A stretch of DNA of 64,000 nucleotides from Lingula anatina (lineage: Eukaryota > Brachiopoda > Lingulata > Lingulida > Lingulidae), in contig NW_019775525.1 of NCBI RefSeq assembly GCF_001039355.2, positions 627,617 to 691,616 on the forward strand, read 5' to 3'. The number at the start of each line of letters is the position of its first letter. The stretch's first letter is position 1. This document shows, in pieces, positions 23,801 through 34,817 of the stretch. Below the pieces are notes generated by a model. It saw nothing but the letters and a program-made list of their open reading frames with translations, was not told the origin of the DNA and made no database searches. The position numbers were made by a program, and so were the translations under genes.

Positions 23801-26356
23801 GGGTTGCGTAGTCGTCTTGGTACACACATTTGTTCCTGAAGATTACTCTTACCAATCGCAGCACTGTTTGCTGTAGAATGTCTCTGTAGGAATCCTGGTT
23901 GAGGTTGCCTCCTAGAGAAACCAACTGGTTCTGGGCACCGACATGAAATGCTCCCCAAACAGAGACGTTACCATCCCCTGCTTGCACCCTAGGCAGTACA
24001 CAATCATCGTTTTATGTCCCTCGTACACGTCTGTAGACACGGATTCGACCATCAATCCCAAAAAATTCATATCTGGTCTCATCACTGAAAATGGCGTGAT
24101 TCCAGTGTTTTGGCTGCAAACGCACGTGGTCCCCAGCCCACTGCAGACGTCGCTGTATATGACCAGCTGTTAACAGTGGTTTCCCTACTGGCCTTCGTGC
24201 AAAATAACCGGCTTGCAGTAATTTCTTGTTCACGAGGGACCTTGAAACGGGCATTTGAATGACATTCTGCATCTCTTTTCTGAGGACACTGGTTGTCTTT
24301 GTAAGACCAGCACTGCGTCTTTTTAGGAGATGGCGATCCTGTCTTCTTGGTGTTAGACGCGGACACCCTGGTCGAGGTACTGGAGTAGGTGCCCCTGTCG
24401 CAGCATTTCGTTGGAAGACTTTACAAACGGTTCCTGATAAATGTTGAATTACCTGGCAATGGCTATCTGTTTCTGGCCATTTTCTCTGAGAGCAAGAATC
24501 CCATAGTAAGCTGCGTTGCTTAGATATCGAACCACATTTTCACTAAGGTACCTGTCAAGTTTCAGAGCGATCCCTTGTTGCTTCTCTAAACACATTCCAA
24601 AGACCAAACTCATGCGTTTTTTATACAAGGGCATAAATTGCCGAAATGACCACCCCTTACATTTCTGACCACAGAACATGCAACTGCATGCATCAATTGA
24701 TTCGAGAGTTGTGTGGTAATTAGGTAACACACCTGGCTACACATGGAGTGACACCTCAGTTTTAGATTTAAAATAGTTAGAGAGATATCAAATATTTAAT
24801 AGAAAATTTACTCGCCAAAAATAATATTCCATATTAAGTGATAACCCTGTAGTTACGACAGAATTTATTGTTTCACCATGTATTTCCTTGAATTCACCTA
24901 ATCAAAATGCTAAAAGGAAGAAAAGCCCCGAAGAATTCCTGCTTGGGAACAATTACCAGAGAAATATACATGTATACTCTAGCATATGAACTCGCCTCGT
25001 TCCACTATTTCAGCCCAAATTTGCACTTGACATTTGTCATTCGTTTACTGTTAATAATTATGTATAAATCGGCTTAATATAATTACGGAGTATATCACTT
25101 TTCATGCATTATGTAGAGATCATTACAAATTACAGATATTTTTCAGATTTTGATGTCAAAATTAAAGCTGTAAAGAACGTTTGAAGCTATAGGTCTATAT
25201 GGTTTCACAAGATGGCCAATAAGTCCAATAGATAGATATAACAGCCATAACACGTTTTCAAAATGCGTTTCCTTAAGATATTGGATATTTTACTTATTCG
25301 ACAGACTGTTGAAGTTAAAACATATTGCAAACTCTGGTGGTCTCCAATCAATTTAATTTCATGTTTAAAACAGGCAGGGCTTTCCCACAATGACCAGCAT
25401 GTCCATCCCAAAGTATTTTCTTACTCGAAGTTCACCTATAATATTGGGTCAGCAACTATTTCAGCTTAGTTGTGCACTACAGACATATGTTGTCGATAGG
25501 GTTTCCTTTATTTTTAGAGCTATTTTATACCAAATGATAAAGCCAAAATGTCCATCAACCACTAGAGAGAGAATGCTTTTGACGAAATTGGCTCTTAATA
25601 TTGAATGAAAAATAAACGGCGGTGATGTGATGCAAGATCATAAATGCTATAGTATATTTCTATAGATATTGACAGCCATTTTGGATTTTTCGTTTTTTCC
25701 ATGCAGATATTCTTTTAGTATGATGCTCCCAAGACTTCAAGGCAATACATGGTGAAAAACAAATAATTCTGTTGCAATTTTGTTCAGGTACAAAACATAT
25801 CCTATCTATATTTTTACCCGAATTTTATTGGTTTGCTTGACATACGCTCTTCCATAGAAAATGTTTAACACACACCACTGCATGTTTTCCCCTAAGTTAT
25901 ACAGCTTTCCTTTTAATATTCACTGCCACATGCACAATCTGTGAGAACAGCCGTATATGTGGAGCCTCACCTCGGTCTTGCCCCACGTCCTTACCTAGAT
26001 TTTCCTGGTTTGCTTGACAAACATTCAAAGATGTGGAGGTCATTTCTTCTGTCCATATTTTAAAGACGTACTTCGCCTTTCTGTAAAGATTACATGCGCC
26101 GATTGATTAAATGATATGGTCAGTTTTAGAGGAGAAGTCAATTTAAGATGTTTTAGAAACAGCCTTTCAACAAACAAAGGACTACAAGCGCACCCTGTGG
26201 TCAGACAGTAGTTTTAAACCAATTGTAACAAGTATATGCTATTTCGTCTGAAACGTACCTGATTGTCGTCTTTGAACGGTGGATTATAATAATCGGAAAT
26301 AAAACCAATACAACCAAGAAAATAAAGAGCAAACACAGCCTCCTGTTAGTAGACAT
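17824..26356 (-). CDS. Beta-1,4-galactosyltransferase family (GT7) type II membrane enzyme
   Basis: Seven exons on the minus strand: 26259-26356, 22484-22826, 20301-20491, 19905-20027, 19129-19230, 18293-18446, 17824-17925. Phases agree at every junction and give 370 aa with stop TAA at 17824-17826. Exon 1 is a short cytosolic tail plus membrane anchor (MSTNRRLCLLFIFLVVLVLF). Exon 2 carries GGRW and VAIIIPYRDRQKHLEILLL, the GT7 N-terminal motif. Exon 3 has PFNTGYAKNIGFVEA and the metal-binding FHDVDKIPMNN (DVD). Exon 4 has GGVIGFTPDTFKKINGF and GWGGDDDD, matching the family's WGWGGEDDD with the first Glu replaced by Asp. Such enzymes add Gal or GalNAc from UDP-sugars to terminal GlcNAc in the Golgi; which sugar cannot be told here. 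Intron 1 holds a Tc1-like element. Exon 3 is present a second time at 21986-22176, beyond the N run, which I treat as assembly redundancy. Confidence 0.9.
18041..18082. repeat. Alternating purine-pyrimidine CG/CA-rich tract
   Basis: CGCGCACGCGCGCATGCACG-type run within the last intron of the galactosyltransferase gene. It is the only strongly CpG-dense, alternating tract noticed in the window. Confidence 0.5.
18540..18612 (-). pseudogene. Decayed duplicate of galactosyltransferase exon 6
   Basis: On the minus strand this reads GLDTLNYILLATE, next to GLTTLNYTLLATE in real exon 6 (18293-18446). Nucleotides match at about 85% over roughly 38 bases and fade out on both sides. It lies in intron 5, just 5' of exon 6, has a stop upstream in frame and no clear splice sites. 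It is a relic of an internal exon duplication. Confidence 0.65.
18948..18972. repeat. Poly-T run
   Basis: About 23-25 T in a row in intron 5 of the galactosyltransferase gene. Confidence 0.7.
19371..19601. mobile_element. 231-bp MITE of the CAGGGGCGGAT family
   Basis: Ends CAATGGCGGATTTAG and (reverse) CAGGGGTGGACCCAG, flanked by the 5-bp direct repeat CTTAT (19366-19370 and 19602-19606). Its interior matches, in reverse orientation, the elements at 33997 and 50524 (shared TTTTAGAGGGCAAA-like and CTAGCTGAATCATAG-like stretches). It sits in intron 4 of the galactosyltransferase gene. Confidence 0.8.
20027..20734. repeat. Left copy of sequence repeated across the N run
   Basis: 708 bases, from the last base of exon 4 through exon 3 into intron 2, ending in a GAGAGAG tract. 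It is near-identical to 21711-22419 on the other side of the gap. Confidence 0.9.
20735..21710. other. Assembly gap (976 N)
   Basis: Run of N. The right flank starts at a position equivalent to 20027, so the gap separates two copies of the same 0.7 kb rather than two neighbouring pieces. Long open frames spanning the N run are artefacts. Confidence 0.99.
21986..22176 (-). pseudogene. Second assembled copy of galactosyltransferase exon 3
   Basis: 191 bases with intact splice sites, like 20301-20491. The only amino-acid change noticed is AEDRFQYR here against AEDRFKYR in the other copy. Using both copies in one transcript would repeat the DVD motif and break the family fold, so one copy is redundant: probably the other allele, less likely a true exon duplication. 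Confidence 0.75.
23207..24849 (-). mobile_element. Tc1/mariner-like transposon with broken transposase
   Basis: 1643 bases bounded by about 27-bp inverted repeats (left CAGGGTTGCTATTTAATATG, right reverse CAGGGTTATCACTTAATATG) and TA target repeats (23205-23206 and 24850-24851). The minus strand reads transposase pieces in order. RENGQKQIAIAR (DNA-binding part) lies in 24449-24730. IFSDETRYEFFG, with the first catalytic Asp, lies in about 24012-24272. VWGAFHVGAQNQLVSLGG and VYQDDYATPH, with the second Asp, lie in 23793-23987. NPIEKLW, with the final Glu, lies near 23690-23720. The pieces sit in different frames, so the copy is inactive. It lies in intron 1 of the galactosyltransferase gene, transcribed in the same direction. 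Confidence 0.88.
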
Positions 26357-27711
26357 TTCTCTTGCACGTTGTGAATCAAGTTTACAAATATGCGGATTTG
26401 CTGCCTAGTTTTCCATGCGTAGTTCAACATATGTGGGTAATTATTTACGGTAAACCTAATGACGCGTATGAAAATTAATTCACTACGGTGAAAAATAAGA
26501 ATAATAGAGCATTGAGATACCGATATTACTGTACTTTTGTTCCTCAGATTTATATAAGCGTAGATTTGCTGCATATTTATTAATGCACTGTATGTTTAAT
26601 ACTATGCAATAACAGGAAATTAGTTTGCTTTACTAATCTTTATTCGTGGACAAGTTGCGGTTCAGTAGAGATTTAAGACAAACAACTTACTTTAACACTT
26701 TAAATAGCAAAAACAAATCAATATAAATTTTCCTAAAAACTGGAGCAATTATCTTAATATCACCAAGGTACATGTGTATCTTATCCAATACCGTTGAGAA
26801 AATCAAGACCCCTATAACAGTTTTTGAGTTTGATATCATGAATTGTGAAGAAATTGTTCAAAATTGCCAGCTTCCATGTATAAAGATTCTGTGAAGCACA
26901 AGATCCGTCAAAGCAAACGAAAGGCTGTATATATAAGAATTCTGTGAAGCACGAAAACCATCATAAGCGGATACTGTGAATTGTAGAATCCACAGCACTT
27001 GATGTACATGCAAAACATGAGATACGGGATCACCACAAGTACAGTAGTTCTGACATATCAAGCGATGGAAACGATCATAAATTACAGCAAAATCAGATGT
27101 GTGTTTGTGTGTGCTGAATATTCACAACTGTAAAATTATAATGCAGACAGGACTTCAATTTGGACTTTAAAAAATGTGAACGCATATAATATTTAGCTAT
27201 GTGTTCAAAAGTATAAATATTACACCACGTTTACCATTTTAAGTGGACCTCGATCGGCCCTCTGAGTATGTTTCTCATTCCTTGTAACATCACGTAATAT
27301 AAAAAAACGAACCCACGAAAACTAAAATGCAATAGCAGCTTATCATTCTGACTAAAATACAAAAGAAATATTATATTGAATATCAAAGCACTAACTCTCA
27401 AAATTGCTTATTTTGATCGAAATTAATTCTAAATTGGTCAAACACGAATAAAGCATCTTTCAACAACTGGTTCGACATTCAAAGTGTTCAATGTTACCAA
27501 TATGGAAGTAAATTTCCAGTATCAGTAATCCCCATACCTAGCCTGTTCCTTCCTGGTTCTCTCAAAATAATATTTTCATCCGGGCAGTGCACCAACTCCC
27601 TTAACGCTACCCAATGACAACACAGGATCTCTGGTAAGGTATAAAAAATTAAAGAAGAGACTCAACAATTTTGTAAGAGACTACAGGCGATTCCTGTGAA
27701 CAGAGAGTATA
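26357..27711. other. Intergenic, no feature recognised
   Basis: Upstream of the galactosyltransferase start. An ATTCTGTGAAGCAC motif appears twice (about 26886 and 26939). No coding region or RNA gene was seen. Confidence 0.45.
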
Positions 27712-28025
27712 TGGGCGGCCAAAAGGGCAAAAATTCATGTCGTCGATTCAGTTATGTTTCGTCGATTCGCTGCCTTCCCATCGATTCAGTTTCAAGTTTA
27801 AACGATCCTGTCATAAATTCAACATCTACTTTCGTCAGTTCAATTGTCAAACATTTCTCATCTACGGTGTATTAAAACCAATGCTGTCACCTTTTTCGTC
27901 GATCGTGTAACTATTCTCGTCGATCGTCTAATCTCGTCGATCGTCCAACTAATCTCGTCAATCGTGCAACTATTCTCGTCGATCGTCTCATCGACGACAT
28001 GAATTTTTGCCCTTTTGGCCGCCCA
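27712..28025. mobile_element. 314-bp MITE with long inverted repeats and internal GTCGATCGT repeats
   Basis: Inverted termini of about 35 bases: TGGGCGGCCAAAAGGGCAAA... at 27712, and its reverse complement ending at 28025. A TA flanks each end (27710-27711 and 28026-28027). The right half holds four to five tandem CTCGTCGATCGT-type units. There is no coding capacity. TA flanks suggest mobilisation by a Tc1/mariner-type transposase. Confidence 0.85.
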
Positions 28026-29763
28026 TAAGAGTACCTTTTTTTCGTATTTCCAGCTTCATTTCTTTCTTCGTTGTTTAGAAAATCCCCAGATCTTAAGGAA
28101 TGCTTCAAAAACAAGTACATCGGACTTTCTATAATATCTCTCGCCATCACAAACGCCCTCTGCATATACATTACACTTGACGAAAAAATGCCATTTGATC
28201 ATCATCCAAGTAACCAGACAGCAAAAGAGTTGATATTTTCTTTTTTTTTTAAATTAGCTTCATGTTTTTTGGGGAAAAATTGCCCCCGATTGTGCCGATG
28301 CACATTGCTACAGGTGGGACACAAACCAGCAACGCGTTGCAGTGGCACCCAGACCATAGAACTGAACCGAAGCAATCTAGACATGTAGCGAAGAAAACAC
28401 GTTACTATAGCCTTTAACACAAAATGACACTAAAAAGGCAATTTTTTTTAGGTTTTATTTCCTTGAATTATGGGCCAGAATTTGATTGAATTTAAATCAA
28501 TTTCAATTTAAAACTTTCATTCTTACTGGTAGTTTTGTTTATTTTGCCAAAGCAGCGCATAGCGTCAGAATGGTAAATGCTTGTATTTGTAGTGTTTGAA
28601 ATTTAAATTTGTTTGAATCTTATTGTCATTTAAAGGAAGGGGAAAGAGGACAAAACATTACAAATAGGAAAATTGGTGCATTTGCATTTGCAGTTTTCAA
28701 CCACATGTAATACACCACCTCCAAATATAAACGTTAACCTAATGGTGGCAATGCAGTATTACAATGAGAATAAACAATGAGCATAACATTGAACTTACAA
28801 TTTGGTGTCCTCTTTTATACCACTCAATCTTTCTAACTTCTTACTTCTGTGATATCTGCTGTGTGAATGAACTACTCACATTCAGTGGCACTGCCTATTA
28901 CTGACTGTGGGGGGTGTGGGTTGTACTATGTGCATAAAGCAAAGGGGTGTAAGGTTGTCTGGCCTTTACATTTATAATGTTGTTAAGTTTTCCTTTCACT
29001 AGAAAATGCTACTTTATCAAAAGTGGATCCATCTTTCGGGTCACCCTGTAGATTCGTATTTTAAAATTCAAAATTTTGGTGAGATTAAAAGGAAGGAGAG
29101 GGGTAGGAAAGAGATGGAGGGAAATGGGCAGATGAAAGGGTATGGCAGGGAGCGATTTCGGAAAATTATAATGTGGGATATCTAAGTTGTTCATTTATTA
29201 AATGATGCATGAACTAGAGAGTAGGCCTATCGTGCAACTAGAAAATTTATGTTTGTGTTGTAAACCTGAAAAAAAAGCCACGGTATTGTGATAACCAAAT
29301 AATTCATTATTTTGTTTTGTCACTTTATTAATACTTAATAAATATTAGTTTTAAAAAAGTAAAAAAAGAAAAATCATTGTTATTGACCTGTTGCACTTGA
29401 AGTATAAGCAAAATAACACTTTAAGAAAAGATACGTTATGTTATTTATTTTAATGTTGTTAAGTTTTCCTTTCACTACAAAATGAAACATTTTTTATGAA
29501 ACATTTTTTTCTTACAGGTATACTTGTAAACCTTGAACAATTTGACTTGTCTGCATTGCCTTTCTCATGGGAGGGTAAATGGCTGGTAGAAAAATAACTA
29601 ATGTAAGATAAATAGACAAGTATACACCGATGTCATTTATGGTTTTCCCCACGATGTAATCTTCTTCACCAGCTACTTGTATAAGCGAGACGTGTGCTCG
29701 AAGAAGATTGCTTCTATAATAACCCACAGTTTTGTTAATCAGTAATATTTTTAAAAAGCCACT
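28026..29763. other. Intergenic with a 33-bp direct repeat
   Basis: TTGTTAAGTTTTCCTTTCAC, with about 13 further bases, occurs at about 28979 and again at about 29453. No gene was recognised. Confidence 0.45.
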
Positions 29764-29861
29764 CCCAGCAGACAAATGACATTGATCCACCGTTGAATCA
29801 ACGTTAATTTTGGTGGATCAACGTTGAATCAACGTAGAATCAATGTCATTTGCCTGCTGGG
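29764..29861. mobile_element. 98-bp foldback MITE
   Basis: 23-bp inverted termini with one mismatch (CCCAGCAGACAAATGACATT... and its reverse complement, read at 29839-29861). The interior is built from GTTGAATCAACG palindromic repeats, so the whole element can fold on itself. Confidence 0.8.
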
Positions 29862-30706
29862 CACTGCACAAGGTACAGCCAGTGCATATCTTGAGCAAGT
29901 TACTGAAGTCATTGATTTATTGTGTAAAGTAAGGGGGGCGTGTGATTTCACAGTGATGCTAATGTTCATTTTACCCATCAATGTGGAACCATATAGGGTT
30001 TTAATGAAACCTGAAAAACGGGAATGTCCAATTTGTTTAAAGCTCAGTGATCCAAGATATTTGTAATCGACAATAATACGATTAATCCCAGTGAAAACGC
30101 TTTCAGCTTTTCACTGAACATCACTCAACATTTGTCGAGCGACGTTTAGTGATGTTCAATGATTTTCAGGGAGGGTGTGCTAAAACGCTCTCAAGGGGGA
30201 GGAAGTATGGCTGACCTAGAGTGTGGGGGACACGCACCCCCCCCCCCCTTTTATTAGCTTTGGGGTTGTTCTCTACTACCTCTGAAAAAATATAGCAATG
30301 AAAGCGAGACAAAAACCAAGCAATTTGCCCTCAATTTGCCCGCTTTGCCCTCAGTGTCTGCTATTGTACAAAACGAACCGAGGCAATTTTGTCGTTGTGT
30401 ATTTACAATAATCACTGCGACTACGGTATACTAAATTACCGGCATGCAAAAATTTTACCTATTTCATGTTAAGCTTTTGACCTAGAAAAAGCAAAAATGT
30501 ATACATTTTGCAGATTTGTGTCTTCAAATTATTAATAAATACTGGTTTGTTGCGTGTTTGAATCGAACACAATATACGCAAGAAGACACGTAGACAGGCA
30601 CAAAGGCGGAATTCTGTGAGATATCCTCTTTTTTCTTCTTCGGGAAGACAAACAAAGGAGCCTACTAGTTCAACAGTATGCCAGAAACGATTAAATACGA
30701 CTAAAG

Positions 30707-30743
<37 letters not shown>

Positions 30744-31110
30744 GAGGATTATACTTTGATATGTCTATAAGTTGCAGCAAAATGAAGGATAAGTAAACAT
30801 GCCCTCCTTCACTTGTGAAAAGAAAAAATTGAGAAATACACGACTAGTTATTCTTCCGTCAAGGTCACCAAATAAAGTTAAATCGTCAATGTCACCAAAT
30901 AAAGTTAAATCGTGCGTTGATTTCTTGTATTCTCTTGACATTGGTTTACACTTTCAGTGGTTACGTCAGGTTACCACGCGATCCGCCTGCAGGGAGGAGA
31001 TGGCATAATTCTTCACGAATGTTACATATACTGTGCAATTAGCTGAGCCTTTCATTTTTCAATCACAAATTATCTCCAGGTGTTCACGTGGTATATTTCT
31101 TATGCAGGTT
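29862..31110. repeat. Intergenic with a TTA microsatellite
   Basis: A TTA repeat of about 11 units lies at 30709-30742. A short direct repeat CACCAAATAAAGTTAAATCG occurs twice at about 30867 and 30892. No coding region was recognised. Confidence 0.6.
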
Positions 31111-31661
31111 CAGGCCTACCCAACTACCAGACTCGGCACCTAAGGATCCTGAATTAACCGGTATATCGGACCACGCTACCCGTTTTCAAGGTGTGTGTCA
31201 GATCGCATTTCGGAGTATCATACCCCAGAACAAATTTTGTAGCACGACTGCGGGCTCATCCACGCTCGGCTGAACGACCTTAAACTGTACTCTTACTTTA
31301 GAGTACTCTATTTTATTGTCTCTATGGGGATATATGGGGACTTTACGACATTCGGTTTGAATGTTTTAACCACTTTTGATAGGGCTTTTTTGCATTGTAT
31401 TAGATTAATGTGGCAGTCTAAGGTTCATCTAGGTGGCTTTCAAAATTATGCACCCGGTTTTAAAATCATATAGCGATTTTACGACAATCGTTTACTATCA
31501 AATCAAGGTGACAGCCGAGCATGCCAGGGCTCATCCTGTCGGTGTTCTGGCTGATACTCCGAAATGCAATCTGACACACACCTTGAAAACGGGTAGCGTG
31601 GTCCGATGTACCGGTTAATTCAGGATCCTTAGGTACCGAGTCTGGTAGTTGGGTAGGCCTG
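31111..31661. mobile_element. 551-bp MITE with about 110-bp inverted repeats, AGGTT target repeat
   Basis: The left end begins CAGGCCTACCCAACTACCAG at 31111 and the right end is its reverse complement ending at 31661. The inverted repeats stay above 95% identity for about 110 bases. A 5-bp direct repeat AGGTT flanks it (31106-31110 and 31662-31666). No transposase. Parts of the same element recur at 47870-48062. Confidence 0.88.
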
Positions 31662-31816
31662 AGGTTGGCGGTGTACAGGAAACGCCCGCATTTCGTAGTA
31701 TACGCGTATAACGCTGGTTTTCTGTCATCGACATGTTAATTTACTTATTTATTTATCTGAAAATCACTAACAATACATAGTTTTGTAAGTATTTATAGTT
31801 GCTGTGCCATACTACT

Positions 31817-31887
31817 CAGGGGTAGATCCAGGATTATTTGAAGGGGGGTCCGTGGATGCGAACCCGACCTCCACCCCAATTGACAAT
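31817..31887. mobile_element. Truncated MITE of the CAGGGGCGGAT family
   Basis: Left end CAGGGGTAGATCCAGG as in the full copy at 48218. The right end and about 80 bases of flank are deleted compared with copy B. Confidence 0.7.
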
Positions 31888-33996
31888 CTCGAGCTGCAGC
31901 TTCACAAGTGGATGAGAGAAAAAGAATATTTGCTACAATATTATCATAATAACGGCCACTCACTGATACAACGCTATGCAAAAAGGAATGAATGAGAAGG
32001 ACGAAAGTGAGCGAGTACATAAAAAGAGTGATTCTTTGAAACACGTCAGTCGCACAGATTGTGTGTGTAATATTTACATAACCGTTTTATATCACGTTTA
32101 AATTAATGTCCTTTTTTGTAAGTGGTGGGCACTATAGCATTTAATAAAACATAATTGGGCAAGTCAGAATTATATATTAACATATTAAAAGAGAACACAA
32201 AATATGTGCCTGACTGACACGATTTAGAGAATCCCCTTTTGTGTATTGACCCAAAGAGCGCTACCTGTCCCTCGTGACGGACGACCGACAGCACCCCCCG
32301 GCCAGGGTGACGCCAAGCGGATCGGGAAATGGACAAGTTATCGCGTTTGCCGCAAGGAGTGTGCTCAAGCGCATGAGGACATAAAGAGAAAGACGTAGTC
32401 ACTTGTCTTTCGCAGGGACGTGTATCACGTGGCAACTGTGCGAATTCTGAAGTGTGAAATACTATTTAGTTGCAGTCCCATGATGGATTCACCATTTTAA
32501 AGGTATTTATGACCAAGATACATTACATGTTTTAGTCAGGATTAAAAATATTCCTAGCATGCCGGGGAAGCCTTTGAAAGAGAAATGAAATAATGCTCCA
32601 TGGGTGAAGGATGTTGCATCATAGCGACCCTCGTGTAAACTTAGTAGATACTTGAACTCATTAAACCTACTGAAATCACACTGAAACTACTCAAAGCATT
32701 AAAAATATATAAAAATTATGCTTCATTTTTAAAATAAAGATGATGTTGGTAACTCGTGATTTTGCATAATCATAGACACATATTTATAACTGCAACCGAA
32801 ATCTTGTAGGTAATATCATAAATTGATGTCTAATTTACCCTAAACACACCTTCAGTCCTGGGCCCCATTTCGTATGCTATTAGGGCCTATATGGGGCGAG
32901 TATATGCCGAGTTATGGAATCGAGACGCTTGCGCTTGGTCGCAATTTGCGATACTTTCGAGTTACGGAGCCATGATCGGGCAGCAAACACGGGTGTTCAA
33001 TATCTTTAAAATAAGTAGTATTAGTACCTTTTCTTGGTTTATACACTCGACCAAAAGGTTCGGAAACATGAGATCTTTTTTTAAACTATGAAATGCAGTG
33101 GGAAATCCTTCAGTGTCTATTAAAAGTAACGAAAGGTGGGTGCATTATGAATATCATGAAAATATAGTGAAAATATTTACCTTAGCTCACATGGTCTTTT
33201 ATGATAATTCAAAATAACGATGTTTCCTAATTTTTTGGTGGAATGTATATTTACCCGTGTTCTACCAGCACATGTACCTGTGGCATTCGACAGATAGAAT
33301 TTCTTACTGAAATAAACGCCGGGGTCTTTTCGACATGTAGACGAAAAGACCGATAAAAGCAAGATTTATGACACCCCGGCCGTGCACCGTGTAATCAGCC
33401 CTCTCCTTACGTAGTCAGAACCATTTGTTTTGACGCTTTACCTTCTTGATCTTTCTTGATATTAAAAGGTGCATGCCCCGCCATTTGCGAAGATGGTTCA
33501 AAATATCCCTGTACCTTTCTTAAGTAAAACCCTTTTAGTTAAAATAATGAGTTTTTTCCGTGGCTGTAGCATCAGGTCTTTTATAAATTGAAATTTGTTA
33601 TGTTTTATACCTCTCTAACATAATTGACCATGTTCCTGAGGCCCAATCTTTGGTACAAACGTTTCAAACAATACGTGTAAAATTATAATAATTATTATCA
33701 TTATGAAATGAAAATTAATTTGATTTGTTGATATTTGTTGAATTAATGCTTCAGTAGGATAACGAAGTATTGTATTAGTAGATTGTATTCCTTTGTTGTA
33801 AAGTAAATGGCTTACGTTTTCACTAATTGCAGATAATATACAGACAGACAGACAGACAAACAAACAAACAAACAAACAGGGGTGAAAACAACCTCCTTGG
33901 CGAGGGTTAAAATACAGACTGAGAAAAAGGGGAATCCCGCGTTCTCTTTATTCACCTTAATTTAAGGCAAACTTTGTAGTTGCTACTTGGTCATAC
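31888..33996. other. Intergenic, no gene recognised
   Basis: A CAGA/CAAA tetranucleotide tract lies at about 33838-33879. Short open frames are not better conserved between copies A and B than the surrounding DNA. Confidence 0.45.
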
Positions 33997-34262
33997 CAGG
34001 GGCTGATCCAGGATTATTTGAAGGGAGGTACGCGGATGCAAAGCCAAACCGCCTCCCCCCTCTTGACGTAGGGTTCGGGGCCCAGTGAAGTGTCCCGAAA
34101 ATTTTTGGTATTTTAGAGGGCAAACGGTGCCATTTGATACTGTTTAGAACTGTGATTCAGTTAGTCAAAATTCTAATTTCAATAGGAGACCACAGGTGTG
34201 ATTTTTTTTCAGAAATCAAGGGGGTTAGGACCCCCCTGAACCCCCCCCTTAATCCGACACTG
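33997..34262. mobile_element. 266-bp MITE of the CAGGGGCGGAT family
   Basis: The left end CAGGGGCTGATCCAGG and the right end (reverse CAGTGTCGGATTAAG) form imperfect inverted termini. Flanks CATAC/TATAC agree at four of five bases. Its interior is the reverse of the element at 19371. The copy B counterpart is at 50524-50798. Confidence 0.7.
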
Positions 34263-34299
34263 TATACAATTAAAAAGTCGTAATTCCTACCCGTAAACG

Positions 34300-34560
34300 C
34301 AATTCATTCTTCTTCTTCTTCTTCTTCTTCTTCTTGCTTGTTTGCTGCGAGGTAGGTTTAGCGTCTCCCACACCATCCGTCTCGATCTGCAGTCCTTCGT
34401 TTGATCTCACCAAAACTTTCAGATCGTTTTCTCTCTTCTTGCGCCGGTGGTCGAACATTGTCATTCTCTTTCTTCTTTCGCCTCTTTTACCATTAACCTG
34501 CCTTCAATGACATCCCTAAGCAGTCCATGATGTCTCATAACGAGTACGAAGCTTTGTAAT
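34300..34560 (-). mobile_element. LINE reverse-transcriptase 3' remnant with TTC microsatellite
   Basis: In minus-strand translation, the counterpart in copy B reads RHHGLLRDVIEGRLNGKRGK, the usual C-terminal tail of non-LTR reverse transcriptases (LL...EGr..GkRgrGR). Here the frame is interrupted. A TTC run (about 34309-34336) adds a poly-Lys stretch. It lies antisense just upstream of the GT61 5' exon. Confidence 0.6.
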
Positions 34561-34727
34561 GATGATGTCAAAATTGCACTATACTTACTTATTACATAAA
34601 TTCGTGAGAAAATTTTTAAAAAATCTTACGTACGGGTATTTTAGTCGGCACCAATACCTATAACATATGACGTTCTGGTTCAGTAAATTTATACTTTTTT
34701 ATATTATTTCTCTGACTTATCTTGCAG

Positions 34728-34817
34728 GAGAACCGGGTTTCTGTCCGTTCAAAGGCCATACAGCGGTTTCTGTAGCAAGTTTTTGCCAACCCAATCCAGC
34801 CATTGACGACCCTGAAG
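34728..34817 (+). promoter_or_regulatory. 5' UTR start of GT61 copy A second exon
   Basis: A strong acceptor (TTATCTTGCAG) ends at 34727, 90 bases before the ATG. Copy C has the same acceptor ending at 51249. This implies a 5' non-coding exon upstream that I could not place. Confidence 0.55.

Noticed and set aside
28260-28370. Stretch resembling a tRNA T-arm (possible SINE head)
   Set aside because: No A box at the right distance and no clover-leaf pairing; no second copy seen.
31793-32044. Minus-strand frame with a hydrophobic start (also 48213-48581)
   Set aside because: Its end is read from a MITE, and the frames differ in length between copies because of a deletion. No family was recognised.
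34803-34817. Upstream start of GT61 copy A at 34803
   Set aside because: That codon is TTG. The ATG at 34818 matches copy C and is the first ATG of the exon frame.
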